Shown here: in pieces, positions 47,939 through 59,514 of the stretch | How positions within the stretch are numbered: the first letter of the stretch is position 1 | Layout of the letters: the number at the start of each line of letters is the position of its first letter | Assembly: GCF_022458985.1 (NCBI RefSeq) | Contig: NC_061776.1 | Location: 1,170,719 to 1,234,718, forward strand | Length of the DNA stretch: 64,000 nucleotides | Direction: 5' to 3' | From: Mugil cephalus | Lineage: Eukaryota; Chordata; Actinopteri; Mugiliformes; Mugilidae | The notes under the pieces: generated by a model | What the model was told of the DNA's origin: nothing | The model's database searches: none | What the model saw: only the letters and a program-made list of their open reading frames with translations | Translations under genes and position numbers: made by a program

Positions 47939-50900
47939 TCACGGTGTGTTGTCGGTCGACAGGAAGTGGCTCTCCTCTCCGTCCAGGATGCCGTGGTACA
48001 GACTGATCTCCTGCTCCAGGTGCAGCTTGTTGCTAAGCAATGTGTCGTAGTCGCGGCGTTGTTGTTCGATCTCAGCTCGTACATCGTTTAGCTCCGCCTC
48101 CAGCCGCGACACCACCGAGCCCAGGTTCTGCTGCTCCATGTCTCGCCAGTGGAGGGCGTCGTTCAGAGAGCTCTCCAGACCGCGCTTCTACGGGTAGTCA
48201 GGTTATTAATAATCACGTTATTAATTAGTCGTTAATTAGTCATTATTCACGTTATTAATTAGTCGTTAATTAGTCATTATTCATGTTATTAATTAGTTAT
48301 TAATTAGTTATTAATTAGTTATTAATCATGTTATTAATTAGTCGTTAATTAGTCATTATTCACGTTATTAATTAGTCATTAATTAGCCATTAATCATGTT
48401 ATTAATTAGTTATTAATTAGTCATTATTCACGTTATTAATTAGTCGTTAATTACTCATTATTCATGTTATTAATTAGTTATTAATTAGTTATTAATTAGT
48501 TATTAATTAGTCATTAATCATGTTATTAATTAGACGTTAATTAGTCATTATTCACGTTATTAATTAGTTATTAATTAGTCATTAATCATGTTATTAATTA
48601 GTCGTTAATTACTCCTTATTCATGTTATTAATTAGTTATTAATTAGTCATTACTCACGTTATTAATTAGTTATTAATTAGTCATTACTCACGTTATTAAT
48701 TAGTTATTAATTAGTCATTACTCACGTTATTAATTAGTCATTAATTAGCCATTAATCAGGCCATTAATTAGTTACCAGCGCTCTGATGGACTCCGTCTCG
48801 GCCTGGAGGCTCTGGATCTTACAGCCGGTATCGTTGCATTCGGCCTTTAGCGCCTCCACCTGCTCCTCCTCTGGGCTGCGCCCCCTGCTGACACACTGCG
48901 CCTCCTGCAGGACACCCACAGATCACACACCTGTCCCATTCCTCCTGGGGGAGGTGTTGGGGTGGGGCTGACTCACCTTACAGTCCAGGTAGTTGACGGC
49001 CTCGGCCCGGTTCCTCTCCGTCACCTTCTCCCAGTGGGTCCGGATGTAGGCGAGGATCTGGTCCAGACTGGTCTCGACGGGGGCGTCGGGTTCGTCCACC
49101 TCCCTCCCCGTCATCTGGCTGTACAGGCCTCGCACGTCCTGCACAGAGAGGAGGCCTCAGGTCACGTGACCACGCTGTGGGTGGAGTCATGTGATCAGTG
49201 GAGCCTTGTCATTGGTGAAACCTGCTCGTGGTTCTGCTCCAGGCTCTGTAGCTCCGCCCTCATGGCCTCCATCTGCTCCTCAAGCTCCGCCTTTGTCACA
49301 TTTGCCTCCTCGATGACTCGGTACAGAGAACTGACCTCCTCCTCCACCGCCCTCCGGAAAGGCTGCTCACTCTCAAACCTGCAGGAGGAGGAGCTACACG
49401 TTACTGCACCTCCTCATTACTGCACCTCCTCCTCCTGCTGCACATTCCTGACCTCTTCCTGTCATTGATTAATTGGTTAGATTGATGGGTGATTGATGTG
49501 TGATTGATGGGCGATTGATGGGTGATGAGTGAGTGATTGATGGGTGATTGATGTGTGATTGATGGGCGATTGATGGGTGATGAGTGAGTGATTGATGGGT
49601 GATTGATGTGTGATTGATGGGCGATTGATGGGTGATGAGTGAGTGATTGATGGGTGATTGATAAGTGATTGATGGGTGATTAGTGAGTGATTGATGAGTG
49701 ATTGATAGGAGATTAGTGAGTGATTGATGGGTGATTGATGAGTGATTGATGGTGATTGATAAGTGATTGATGGGTGATTAGTGAGTGATTGATGAGTGAT
49801 TGATAGGAGATTGGTGAGTGATTGATGGGTGATTGATGAGTGATTGATGAGTGATTGATAGGAGATTGGTGAGTGATTGATGAGTGATTGATGGGTGATT
49901 AGTGAGTGATTGATGAGTGATTGATAGGAGATTGGTGAGTGATTGATGGGTGATTGATGAGTGATTGATGATTGATTGATGAGTGATTGATGGGTGATTA
50001 GTGAGTGATTGATGGGTGATTGATGAGTGATTGATGGGTGATTGATAAGTGATTGATGGGTGATTAGTGAGTGATTGATGAGTGATTGATAGGTGATTGA
50101 TGGGTGATTGATGAGTGATTGGTGAGCGATTGATGAGTGATTGATGGGTGATTAGTGAGTGATTGATGAGTGATTGATAGGAGATTGGTGAGTGATTGAT
50201 GGGTGATTGATGAGTGGTTGATGATTGATTGATGAGTGATTGATGGGTGATTAGTGAGTGATTGATGGGTGATTGATGAGTGATTGATGGGTGATTGATA
50301 AGTGATTGATGGGTGATTAGTGAGTGATTGATGAGTGATTGATGGAGATGTGATGATGAGGTGATTTGGATGTGGTGATTGATGAGATGATTGATGAGTG
50401 ATTGATGATGAGTGATTGATGGTGATTGTGAGTGATTGATGGGTGATTGATGAGTGATTGATGGTGAGATGGTGATTGTGAGTGATTGATGGGTGATTGA
50501 TAGTGATTGATGGTGATTGAGTGAGATGTGATGATTGGTGAGTGATTGATGGAGATTGATGGGTGATTGATGAGTGATTGATGAGTGATTGATGGGTGAT
50601 TGATGAGTGATTGGTGAGTGATTGATGGGTGATTGATGAGTGATTGATGCGTGATTGATGAGTGATTGATGAGTGATTGATGGGTTGTTGATGTGTGACC
50701 TGTCCTTGAAGTCCTCAGCGTTGGCCTGAACGTTCTCCGTCTGCAGCATCAGTCGAGCGTTGTCCAGGATGGCTTCACTGACCTACAGGAGCATAGGAAA
50801 ACACAGCACTGAGATCAGCACCCACACATCAGCCACCAGGAAACTCCCACCAAGGTCCCCCGTCCACCACCTACCTGTCTGTAGACCTCCTCCCACTCCC

Positions 50901-51312
50901 CCCGGAGAGGCCCCCAGGCTCCAGCGCTAGCAGCCTTCCTATCCAGGCTGAGGCGGATCTGTTGCTCCAGTTGCTGGTTCAGTTGCTCCAGGGCTCGGAC
51001 TTTGTCCCGATACTCCATGAGGCTGCTGTTCAGACCGGCTGCTGCCGCCCGGTGACCCGCCGCCCGCTCCCCGACCCTGGGCATCACGGGGGCCGCGCTG
51101 CTCCTCATCCCCTGGAGGAAGACACTGCTGATGCCCAGAGCCCTCCGTGACACCCGGGTCCCCAGGCCAGAGGTCGGAGGGGGCGCCGAGCCCACGAAAA
51201 CTCCACGGGGGGCGGTGGTCCCGGCGGAGCCCACCCTCCCACAGGAGGCGGAGGCCGGGCGCTCCGAGGACGACTGTCCCAGGAAGGATGAGCGATGTCG
51301 GGGCAGAGGCAT
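47939..51312 (-). CDS. bfsp2: Phakinin (beaded filament structural protein 2)
   Basis: Lens-specific type I-like intermediate filament protein that co-assembles with filensin in beaded filaments. Minus-strand exons: 50875-51312, 50700-50782, 49222-49378, 48977-49138, 48776-48904, 47939-48187, all in phase; 405 aa against about 415 in human. The head contains GVFVGSAPPPTSGLGTRVSR and RALGISSVFLQGMRSS, nearly identical to phakinin. The rod starts near residue 95 (SLMEYRDKVRALEQLNQQLE). ILDNARLMLQTE, FESEQPFRRAVEEEVSSLYR and IQSLQAETESIRAL follow, and the rod-end motif is YHGILDGEE. The start at 51312 (MPLPRHRSSF) matches the human MPLQRRRASF; the frame stays open to an ATG at 51444, which would add 44 residues. 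The terminal TGA overlaps a perfect donor (gtgagt), so a further exon at about 46751 is possible. Introns 2 and 5 are almost entirely tandem repeat. Confidence 0.92.
48195..48770. repeat. AT-rich attaattagtcgttaattag repeat, bfsp2 intron 5
   Basis: Units of ttattaattagtcattaatc with cacgtt/catgtt interruptions fill the intron from a few bases past the donor to near the acceptor. Confidence 0.93.
49465..50697. repeat. gattgatgggtgattgatga minisatellite, bfsp2 intron 2
   Basis: Ten- to eleven-base gattgatg(a/g)gt units over 1.2 kb, beginning at the exon 2 donor. The block 50341-50545 is indel-degraded. The Ile/Asn/His/Ser open frame on the minus strand is an artefact. Confidence 0.94.
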
Positions 51313-51648
51313 GACGCTCGGTGTCAAGCCACAGTCAAACCTGTCAGACCACGAGCCGCTCGGATTTATCAGAGGACGGACTTCTGGAAACATGGAAACC
51401 TTTGTCCTGGGCCCAGCCTTTGTCCTCAGGGACACACAGGACAATTAGCTGCATCAGCACCGGGGGAGGGACTGGGGGACACATAATAATAGTGGACACA
51501 CTACACTGAGTCAGTGACCAGATTCTAGATGATGGTAAATGGTTTTGTTTTTCTACCTGTTGATACTCAAAGAGCTTCTACAGTCACAGACACACAAGCT
51601 GCTCTGCCCACTGAGATAAACCTCATATAAACCTGGTATCTTTGGGAC

Positions 51649-51671
51649 GGGGGGGGGGGGGGGGGGGGGGG
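51649..51671. repeat. G23 homopolymer upstream of bfsp2
   Basis: An uninterrupted run of 23 G, about 340 bases upstream of the bfsp2 start. It is a candidate G-quadruplex and likely length-unstable. Confidence 0.95.
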
Positions 51672-52996
51672 CGGTGTGTCACAGATTGTTTCGATTGAAT
51701 CTGTGCAGGAAGTTCTCGATGTGGTCGACGCCGACGCAGCTGCAGCAGATTTAACAACAACAGGAGGTCACCAAGCGTAACCTAGTTTCACTGAAGCTGT
51801 GAGTCGGTTCATCAAAGCTGAACCATCTGTAAAGTTTAGAGATTCGTCTCAGACACGAAGGAAAATATTCAAAGTTTGCTGTAGTGGGGTGTTTGTTGGT
51901 GCACTGTTATACGGGTCTTGTGTTGTGTCACTTGTAGCTTATTGTTGTGTTGTGTCACTTGTAGCTTGTTGTTGTGTTGTGTTACCTGTAGCTTATTGTT
52001 GTGTTGTGTTACCTGTAGCTTGTTGTTGTGTTGTGTTGCCGGACTATGAGCGTGATCCCCTGGGGCTGTGAGACGCCAGGTTGTAGTGATGTCCCCAGTC
52101 AGTCCCTGGGTAGGCAGGTAGAAGCAACAAGACATATGGGGAAGACATGGACGGTGTCCCCCATGTGTCTCTGTCATGTCTGTCTCTCTGGTTTGTTTTT
52201 CTCAGTCACATTTTGTTTTTCGTTTTCATCATAGAAACTCATGATCTGCTGATCATCAAACCACAGACGTCAACACTGATCTCAGGACAACTTCCTCTTT
52301 CTCATGTTTTTGTAAGAGACGTTATGAAACTATTGCTCTGGATTCAGACATGAATCATGTCTCTCATGTTCACCCTGAGACAATAACAGACGTCGAGTTT
52401 CAAGAGCTGCAGATGATTTGAATCGACCTGCATTTATAATTAGTGTTAATTAAATGGAAATCGACCCAGTGAAAGGTTCTGAAGTCACGGTTTATCAGTT
52501 GAGACATCTTTTCTATTTTAGAGTCACATGTGAACAAGGTTTTCACCATTAGAATAAACAAACATGTTTACTGAATGAGTTGAGCAGAAGTTCTATGAGA
52601 GAACAGAGTAAAAACGTAAACAGGAAAAGAGGAGGAAGGATGTGAAGAAAAGAGAGTGATTCACTTCCTCTTGTTTTTCACGCGACAAACTTTAATCTTC
52701 ACAAACAACTCTCAGCCAGACAAAGGCAGTATTTACAGGAACACAGGAGCCTGTACAGCAGCATCTGTTAGCATCTGTTAGCATCTGTTAGCAGTGGTGG
52801 CTCAGGTACACACAGGTCACATGACCAACTCAGCAGCTAATTCACATATCATGTTGAAAAGAGAGTTTCACATTCAGTCCTGAGAAAAGTCATCGGAGCA
52901 GGACACGAGGAGATGAAATGTTTCATCTCCACAATGACGAGGTCTCAGAGGAAGCAGCTCAAAGATGAAGAGGCGGAGCTCCAGCTGTGGGCGTGT
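51672..52996. other. Intergenic/3' region between ccr9 and bfsp2
   Basis: Mostly unique sequence holding the ccr9 3' UTR (minus strand) and bfsp2 upstream DNA. A small tgtagcttgttgttgtgttg repeat occupies 51905-52035, and three copies of gcatctgtta lie at 52761-52790. No other gene is recognised. Confidence 0.5.
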
Positions 52997-54452
52997 CTAC
53001 AGAGACAGAGCCTGCGAGGTGTCGCTGTCAGACATCACCGACATCCTGGTGGAGCTCAGCGGACTCCTTGACTTACTCAGCTGAGTCTTGGAGGTCAGAG
53101 GTCGGCAGCGGCGCAGCAGCTGCATGGCGTCGCGGCGGAAACGGACACCGACAAAGACGTAGAGGAACGGGTTGAGGCAGGCGTGCAGGTAGGCCAGGCT
53201 CTTCAGAACCTGCTCCACCTTGTCGTAGGTCTTCCTCTCCTCGCAGTCGGTGATGGTCATGTTGGAGGCCTGCGCCGCCTCTATCACCAGCATGGCGTTG
53301 TAGGGCAGCTGCGACACCACGAACGCCACCACCACCACCAGGATGACGCGCATGGCCTTGTGCTTCTCAAAGCTGCGGGTCTTTAGCAGCGTGGCGACGA
53401 TGACGCTGTAGCAGAACGCCATGACCACGAAGGGCAGGCAGAAGCCCATGCTCACCTGCAGCGACAGCACCAGGATCTTGGTGCGGTTCCCCAGGTGGGG
53501 TGGGAACACCATCCTGCAGTAGTCATGGGTGTCCACCCTGGCGGGCGCTGCAAACACAAACTCAGGGATGGCGAGCAGCAGCGCCAGAAGCCACACCCCC
53601 GCACATACCAGCCGGCTGCAGCGGCGGCGTTCCAACTGAGAGTTCTGCGCTTTGGTTGTCTGCACAATGACAATGTAGCGGTCGACGCTGATGCAGGTGA
53701 GCAGCATCATGCTGCTGAAGAGGTTCACCTTGTAGAGGGCGGAGTTCAGCTTGCAGAGGGTGGAGCCAAAGATCCAGCTGTACGACGCCTCAGCCGCCCA
53801 CAGTGGCAGCGTGACCAGGAAGAGCAGGTCGGCCACCGCCAGGTTGAGCAGGTACACGTCTGTCATCGTCTTCAGACGCCGCCGGAAGTTCAGGTAGATC
53901 CACACCACAGCCAGGTTCCCAGCTCCGCCCACAAGGGCGATGATCCAGAAGAGTGGCGGCTCGTAGCGGCTCCTGAACACTCGCACCTGCTCCCGGTCGC
54001 ACATGAAGTCTTGTAAATCGTATTCATAGTCATCTGTAGGGGATGGGCTGAACGAGTCCGGGTCCTAACAGGAAGAGATGACACACCTGAGCACACCTGA
54101 GCACACCAGATTGTACCTGAACACACCTGATTATACCTGAGCACACCTGATTATACCTGAACAAACCTGAGCACACCTGATTGTACCTGAACACACCAGA
54201 TTATACCTGAACACACCTGATTATACCTGAAAACACCAGATTATACCTGAACACACCAGATTATACCTGATTGTACCTGAACACACCTGATTATACCTGA
54301 TTGTACCTGAACACACCTGATTGTACCTGAACACTAATGTTCAGTATTAGTTGTTACGGTGACGCTTATAAAGATGTTGTTACCTCTGTGGTCATGTGCG
54401 TCATGAGGTCGTCTATGGAGGACGTCATGTTCATGTTCATGTTCATGTTCAT
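52997..54452 (-). CDS. ccr9: C-C chemokine receptor 9
   Basis: Class A GPCR for CCL25-type chemokines, guiding thymocyte and gut lymphocyte homing (family knowledge). Two coding exons, 54384-54452 and 52997-54064, joined in phase; 378 aa against 369 in human. The N terminus has an N-M-T glycosylation sequon and acidic tyrosines (TDDYEYDLQDF), possible sulfation sites. Seven membrane segments are visible. TM2 has LNLAVADLLFLVTLPLWA, the TM3 end has DRYIVIV, ECL2 Cys (DYCRMV) pairs with TM3 Cys (LCKLN), N-terminal Cys (MCDRE) pairs with ECL3 Cys (DCEERK), and TM7 has NPFLYVFVGVRFRRD. The C-terminal end SQALSL resembles the human end GALSL, which supports CCR9 over CCR7. The N-terminal exon starts inside an ATGAAC hexamer repeat. 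Confidence 0.92.
54085..54340. repeat. acacctgattatacctgaac repeat, ccr9 intron 1
   Basis: Imperfect units of acctgaacacaccagattat fill most of the intron between the two ccr9 coding exons. Confidence 0.9.
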
Positions 54453-54484
54453 GTTCAACCTGAAAAACAAAAACAAACATAAAT

Positions 54485-55665
54485 CTCTATTGAACTACTG
54501 ATCTCTGCTGATCTCTACTGATCTCTACTGATCTCTACTGATCTCTGCTGATCTCTATTAATCTCTGCTGATCTCTACTGATCTCTACTGATCTCTATTA
54601 ATCTCTGCTGATCTCTATTAATCTCTACTGATCTCTGCTGATCTCTGCTGATCTCTACTGATCTCTACTGATCTCTACTGATCTCTGCTGATCTCTACTA
54701 ATCTCTGTGATCTCTATTAATCTCTGCTGATCTCTAATGATCTCTACTGATCTCTAATGATCTCTACTAATCTTGCTGATCTCATTAAATCTCTGCTGAT
54801 CTCTATTAATCTCTGTTGATCTCTATTAATCTCTGTTGACCTCTGTTGATCTCTGCTGATCTCTATTAATCTCTGTTGATCTCTATTAATCTCTGCTGAT
54901 CTCTACTAATCTCTGCTGATCTCTACTGATCTCTACTGATCTCTATTAATCTCTGCTGATCTCTATTAATCTCTACTGATCTCTGCTGATCTCTGCTGAT
55001 CTCTACTGATCTCTACTGATCTCTACTGATCTCTGCTGATCTCTACTAATCTCTGCTGATCTCTATTAATCTCTGCTGATCTCTAATGATCTCTACTGAT
55101 CTCTAATGATCTCTACTAATCTCTGCTGATCTCTATTAATCTCTGCTGATCTCTATTAATCTCTGTTGATCTCTATTAATCTCTGTTGACCTCTGTTGAT
55201 CTCTGCTGATCTCTATTAATCTCTGTTGATCTCTATTAATCTCTGCTGATCTCTACTAATCTCTGCTGATCTCTAATTACCCCTGTTGATCTCTATTAAT
55301 CTCTAATGATCTCTACTGATCTCTAATGATCTCTACTAATCTCTGCTGATCTCTATTAATCTCTGCTGATCTCTATTAATCTCTGCTGATCTCTATTAAT
55401 CTCTGTTGATCTCTAATTATCCCTGTTGATCTCTATTAATCTCTAATGATCTCTACTGATCTCTAATGATCTCTACTAATCTCTGCTGATCTCTATTAAT
55501 CTCTGATGATCTCTATTAATCTCTGCTGATCTCTATTAATCTCTGTTGATCTCTATTAATCTCTGCTGATCTCTAATTATCCCTGTTGATCTCTGCTGAT
55601 CTCTATTGATCGCTACTAATCTCTGTTGATCTTTATTTATCTTTATTAATCTCTGTTTATCAGGC
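54485..55665. repeat. 10-bp ctctactgat minisatellite
   Basis: Ten-base units atctctactg, atctctgctg, atctctatta and atctctgttg over 1.2 kb upstream of the first ccr9 coding exon, with higher-order blocks repeating at about 450-bp scale (for example 54541-54760 and 54946-55120). Confidence 0.95.
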
Positions 55666-56105
55666 TATTGATTGACTGCTCCTGCCTGTTTTTTTGTTTT
55701 TTTCTCTGGTTTCCATGTAAAGTTCTGCTTTATTTATACATTTAGATCGTGTTGACTGTCCACCTTTACTTTGCTCATATATACACATCATGTGCATGTT
55801 TGGAATAAATCACTAAACCTAACCCACAGACTGATTCATGTTAGTGAGACAACAAACATCAAGAAGTTCTACTGCTAAAACATGATAAATTAATCAAATA
55901 ATAAACTCATTTCCACCTGATTCAAACCAGCACAGGAATCAATTCAAGCCGTTAATAAGAATAGTAATATAAGCTAATAGTTAGCTGATAATAACATAAT
56001 AAGTAAGCTAATAGTTAGCTGATAATATTAAGCACTAGTAAGTTGTTAACAAAGAGTCAAGATCAGATAAAAAAGAAAAGATAAAGAAGACAGACACTCA
56101 CCATC
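55666..56105. other. Unique AT-rich sequence
   Basis: No gene, element or regulatory cluster is recognised. A taagctaatagttagctgat duplication lies at about 55970-56025. Confidence 0.5.
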
Positions 56106-56109
56106 AGAC

Positions 56110-56236
56110 GTCTCTGTGTCTCTGTCTCTGTGTCTCTGTCTCTGTGTCTCTGTCTCTGTCTCTGTCTCTGTCTCTGTGTCTCTGTCTCTGTCTCTGTCTC
56201 TGTGCCTCTGTCTCTGTGTGTGTCTCTGTCTCTGAA
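56110..56236. repeat. (CTCTGT)n microsatellite
   Basis: Hexamer ctctgt with tg interruptions. Leu/Ser and Arg/Gln/Thr frames here are artefacts. Confidence 0.95.
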
Positions 56237-56689
56237 ACCGTTAAACCTCAAACTGATGAGTCAAAGCAGAAGTTACTCAAAGAGGAGGAGCTGCAGAGAC
56301 GGCGCGAAGAAAACCCCCAACACACCAACTACTATTACTAGCACCAACCCCCCAGCCCTGAGAACCAGGACCTGGACCAGCCCTGAGAACCAGGACCTGG
56401 ACCAGAACCTGAGACCCAGGGCCCAAGAACCAGGACCTGGACCGGAGAACCTGGACTTTCTGGATGATTATCTTTTCCAGAAAGTCCAGTCTTTTTACAA
56501 AGTGACAAAATTACATAGAAGCCTGAGATTTATCAATGAAAATAACTTTAATCTCTAATTTATCCACTGGTTTATTCAGAACACTAGACCAGAACCAGAC
56601 CCAGGACCAGAACCAGACCCAGGACCAGACCTGAGTCCAGATTAAAGTGATTATTATTAAAGGATATTTTATTAAATCTAAACATTCTC

Positions 56690-56815
56690 ATAATTTGCCT
56701 CTAATTTTCTTCTTTGCTCTAAAACTAATGTTGAAGTTGTGGTAACTTGTAGTTGTGTTGTGTTCCTGGTCCGGCCCCCTGACGTCAAACTGGTCTGAAC
56801 GTGGCCCTGGACTAT
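56690..56815. mobile_element. Degenerate hAT-MITE fragment related to 39188-39493
   Basis: The stretch gtgttcctggtccggccccc with gaacgtggccctgga parallels gtgttactggtccggccccc with gaatgtggctcctgaacc in the intact copy, and the preceding attgttgttat/agttgtggtaac parts also align. The outer terminus is replaced by the following minisatellite. Confidence 0.7.
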
Positions 56816-57450
56816 ACTGAGCTGCCCCCCCAGGACTGAGCCGGGGGCCCTGGACTAGAATGAGCTGCCCCCCCAGGACTGAGCTGGGGGCCCTGGACTA
56901 GACTGAGCTGCCCCCCCAGGACTGAGCCGGGGGCCTGGGTAGCGGCTGCCCCCCCCAGGACTGAGCTGGGGGCCTGGGTAGTGGCTGCCCCCCCAGGACT
57001 GAGCTGGGGGCCCTGGACTAGACTGAGCTGCCCCCGCAGGACTGAGCCGGGGGCCTGGGTAGCGGCTGCCCCCCCCAGGACTGAGCCGGGGGCCTGGGTA
57101 GTGGCTGCCCCCGACTGAGCTGGGTGAGCGGCTGCCAGGACTGGGGTTGGATGAGCGGGCTGGTAGTGCTGCCCCCAGACTGAGCTGGGGCTGGTAGCGC
57201 TGCCCCCGGGATGAGCCGGGCCTGGTAGCGTGCCCCCCCAGGACTGAGCCGGGGGCCTGGGTAGCGGCTGCCCCCCCCCGGATAGCTGGGGCTGCCCCCC
57301 CCAGGACTGAGCCGGGGGCCTGGGTAGTGGCTGCCCCCCCAGGACTGAGCCGGGGGCCTGGGTAGTGGCTGCCCCCCCAGGACTGAGCCGGGGGCCTGGG
57401 TAGTGGCTGCCCCCCCAGGACTGAGCCGGGGGCCTGGGTAGTGGCTGCCA
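56805..57450. repeat. GC-rich minisatellite ccccccaggactgagccggg
   Basis: Units of about 45 bases: ggactgagccgggggcctgg, gtagcggctgcccccccag and the variant ctagactgagctgccccccc. It begins exactly where the hAT-like terminus should be. The block 57105-57300 is indel-degraded. Confidence 0.93.
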
Positions 57451-57679
57451 GGCTGTCAGGTGGTTGTAGTATGTGTAAGTCTGACGTGTCTGTGGTCAAA
57501 CTCAGAACATTTTGTTCTTCTCTGTTTATCTCTGCATCCTGTTCACTCGGTTTCCATGACAACAGAGGATGTGACGTGAACCTGTAAAAACACCTGCAGC
57601 CACTGAAGCTCGAAACCGCTCAAATAATCTCAGCTAGAACATCCATCCACGTACCAGCCAGCAAGCTCACTCAGGATTA

Positions 57680-58803
57680 GATTCACCAGTCATTCAGTTA
57701 TTCATCAGTCATTCAGTTATTCACCAGTTATTCAGTTATTATTCAGTTATTAATCAGTTATTCATCTGTTATTCATCAGTTATTCATCAGTTATTAATCA
57801 GTTATTCATCTGTTATTCATCAGTTATTCATCAGTTATTATTCAGTTATTCAGTTATTATTCAGTTATTTATCAGTTATTTATCAGTTATTAATCAGTTA
57901 TTAATCAGTTATTCAGTTATTAATCAGTTATTAATCAGTTATTAATCAGTTATTAATCAGTTATTCATCTGTTATTCATCAGTTATTCATCAGTTATTAT
58001 TCAGTTATTCAGTTATTATTCAGTTATTTATCAGTTATTAATCAGTTATTCAGTTATTAATCAGTTATTCATCTGTTATTCATCAGTTATTCATCAGTTA
58101 TTAATCAGTTATTCATCTGTTATTCATCAGTTATTCATCAGTTATTATTCAGTTATTCAGTTATTTATCAGTTATTAATCAGTTATTAATCAGTTATTCA
58201 TCCGTTATTCAGTTATTAATCAGTTATTAATCAGTTATTCAGTTATTAATCAGTTATTAATCAGTTATTCAGTTATTAATCAGTTATTCATCCGTTATTC
58301 AGTTATTAATCAGTTATTAATCAGTTATTCAGTTATTATTCAGTTATTAATCAGTTATTCAGTTATTAATCAGTTATTAATCAGTTATTAATCAGTTATT
58401 AATCAGTTATTTATCAGTTATTCATCCGTTATTCAGTTATTCATCCGTTATTAATCAGTTATTAATCAGTTACTAATCAGTTATTCAGTTATTCATCAGT
58501 TATTAATCAGTTATTAATCAGTTATTCATCAGTTATTCATCAGTTATTAATCAGTTATTATTCAGTTATTTATCAGTTATTCATCCGTTATTAATCAGTT
58601 ATTCAGTCATTCATCCGTTATTAATCAGTTATTAATCAGTTATTAATCAGTTACTAATCAGTTATTCAGTTATTCATCAGTTATTAATCAGTTATTCATC
58701 AGTTATTAATCAGTTATTTATCAGTTATTAATCAGTTATTAATCAGTTATTAATCAGTTATTCATCAGTTATTAATCAGTTATTATTCAGTTATTCATCA
58801 GGT
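57680..58803. repeat. cagttattaatcagttattc minisatellite
   Basis: Ten- to eleven-base AT-rich units (ttattaatcag, ttattcatcag, ttattcag) over 1.1 kb. Confidence 0.95.
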
Positions 58804-58996
58804 GCAGCTGCTCATCACTAATCGTGTCTCTGAGCAGACTGAAGTGTCGTAGCTTTAACACGTGTGTGTGGTCTCATCTTGTCACGAAATGTTGCTTCTG
58901 AGAACTCACTGTCACGCAATGTGGTTTCACGATAACACACAACACACTCTCGCTGTCAGAATAGACAACAACACTCGGGTCATGTGACCTCATTTC

Positions 58997-59053
58997 CTTC
59001 TTCTTCTTCTTCTTCTTCTTCTTCTTCTTCTTCTTCTTCTTCTTCTTCTTCTT
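58997..59053. repeat. (TTC)19 microsatellite
   Basis: A pure TTC/GAA triplet run, a triplex-prone sequence. The poly-Arg minus-strand frame is an artefact. Confidence 0.97.
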
Positions 59054-59514
59054 CCTGACTGTGGAACAGTAAACATGCCGACAGGAAGTGACTTCACGTG
59101 TTGTTCACTCGTGTCCTGCTGCCTTCTGACCTTTGCAGCTTTAGAGTCAGTGAACATCAGGTCTGATTTATGCACTGGTTTAATCAGAGACACCTCTGAG
59201 ACCTGGGCTCTGATTTATCAGACTGTAGAAAAGGTTCTACATTAAAAAGTAAAATAAAGAAAATTTAAATCTGTCTCTAGTCTCCGTGAGTTTCTGAGCT
59301 TTAATAGAGACGTATTATTTGTGTGTTGACTGAATGGATCCGCCCCCGTTCTCGTAACTGAATTCATTGTGTGGTTTATTGTGATGTGGGTCAGTCTACG
59401 GCTCCAGATTCTGAAATCCTGGTTTAATCTGTTCTTGTTGGTGACGTCTGTTTGGGAGCTGGATGTAAACTGAGGCCAGAGAAAAGATTGTGCTGAGTGT
59501 CGTCTCCACGTCTC
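59054..59514. other. Unique spacer
   Basis: AT-rich unique sequence before the large satellite. No feature is recognised. Confidence 0.5.

Noticed and set aside
56855-57562. Pro/Gly/Ala-rich collagen-like minus-strand frame
   Set aside because: Product of the GC-rich array derived from the hAT terminus. The composition changes where the array is degraded, and there is no gene structure.
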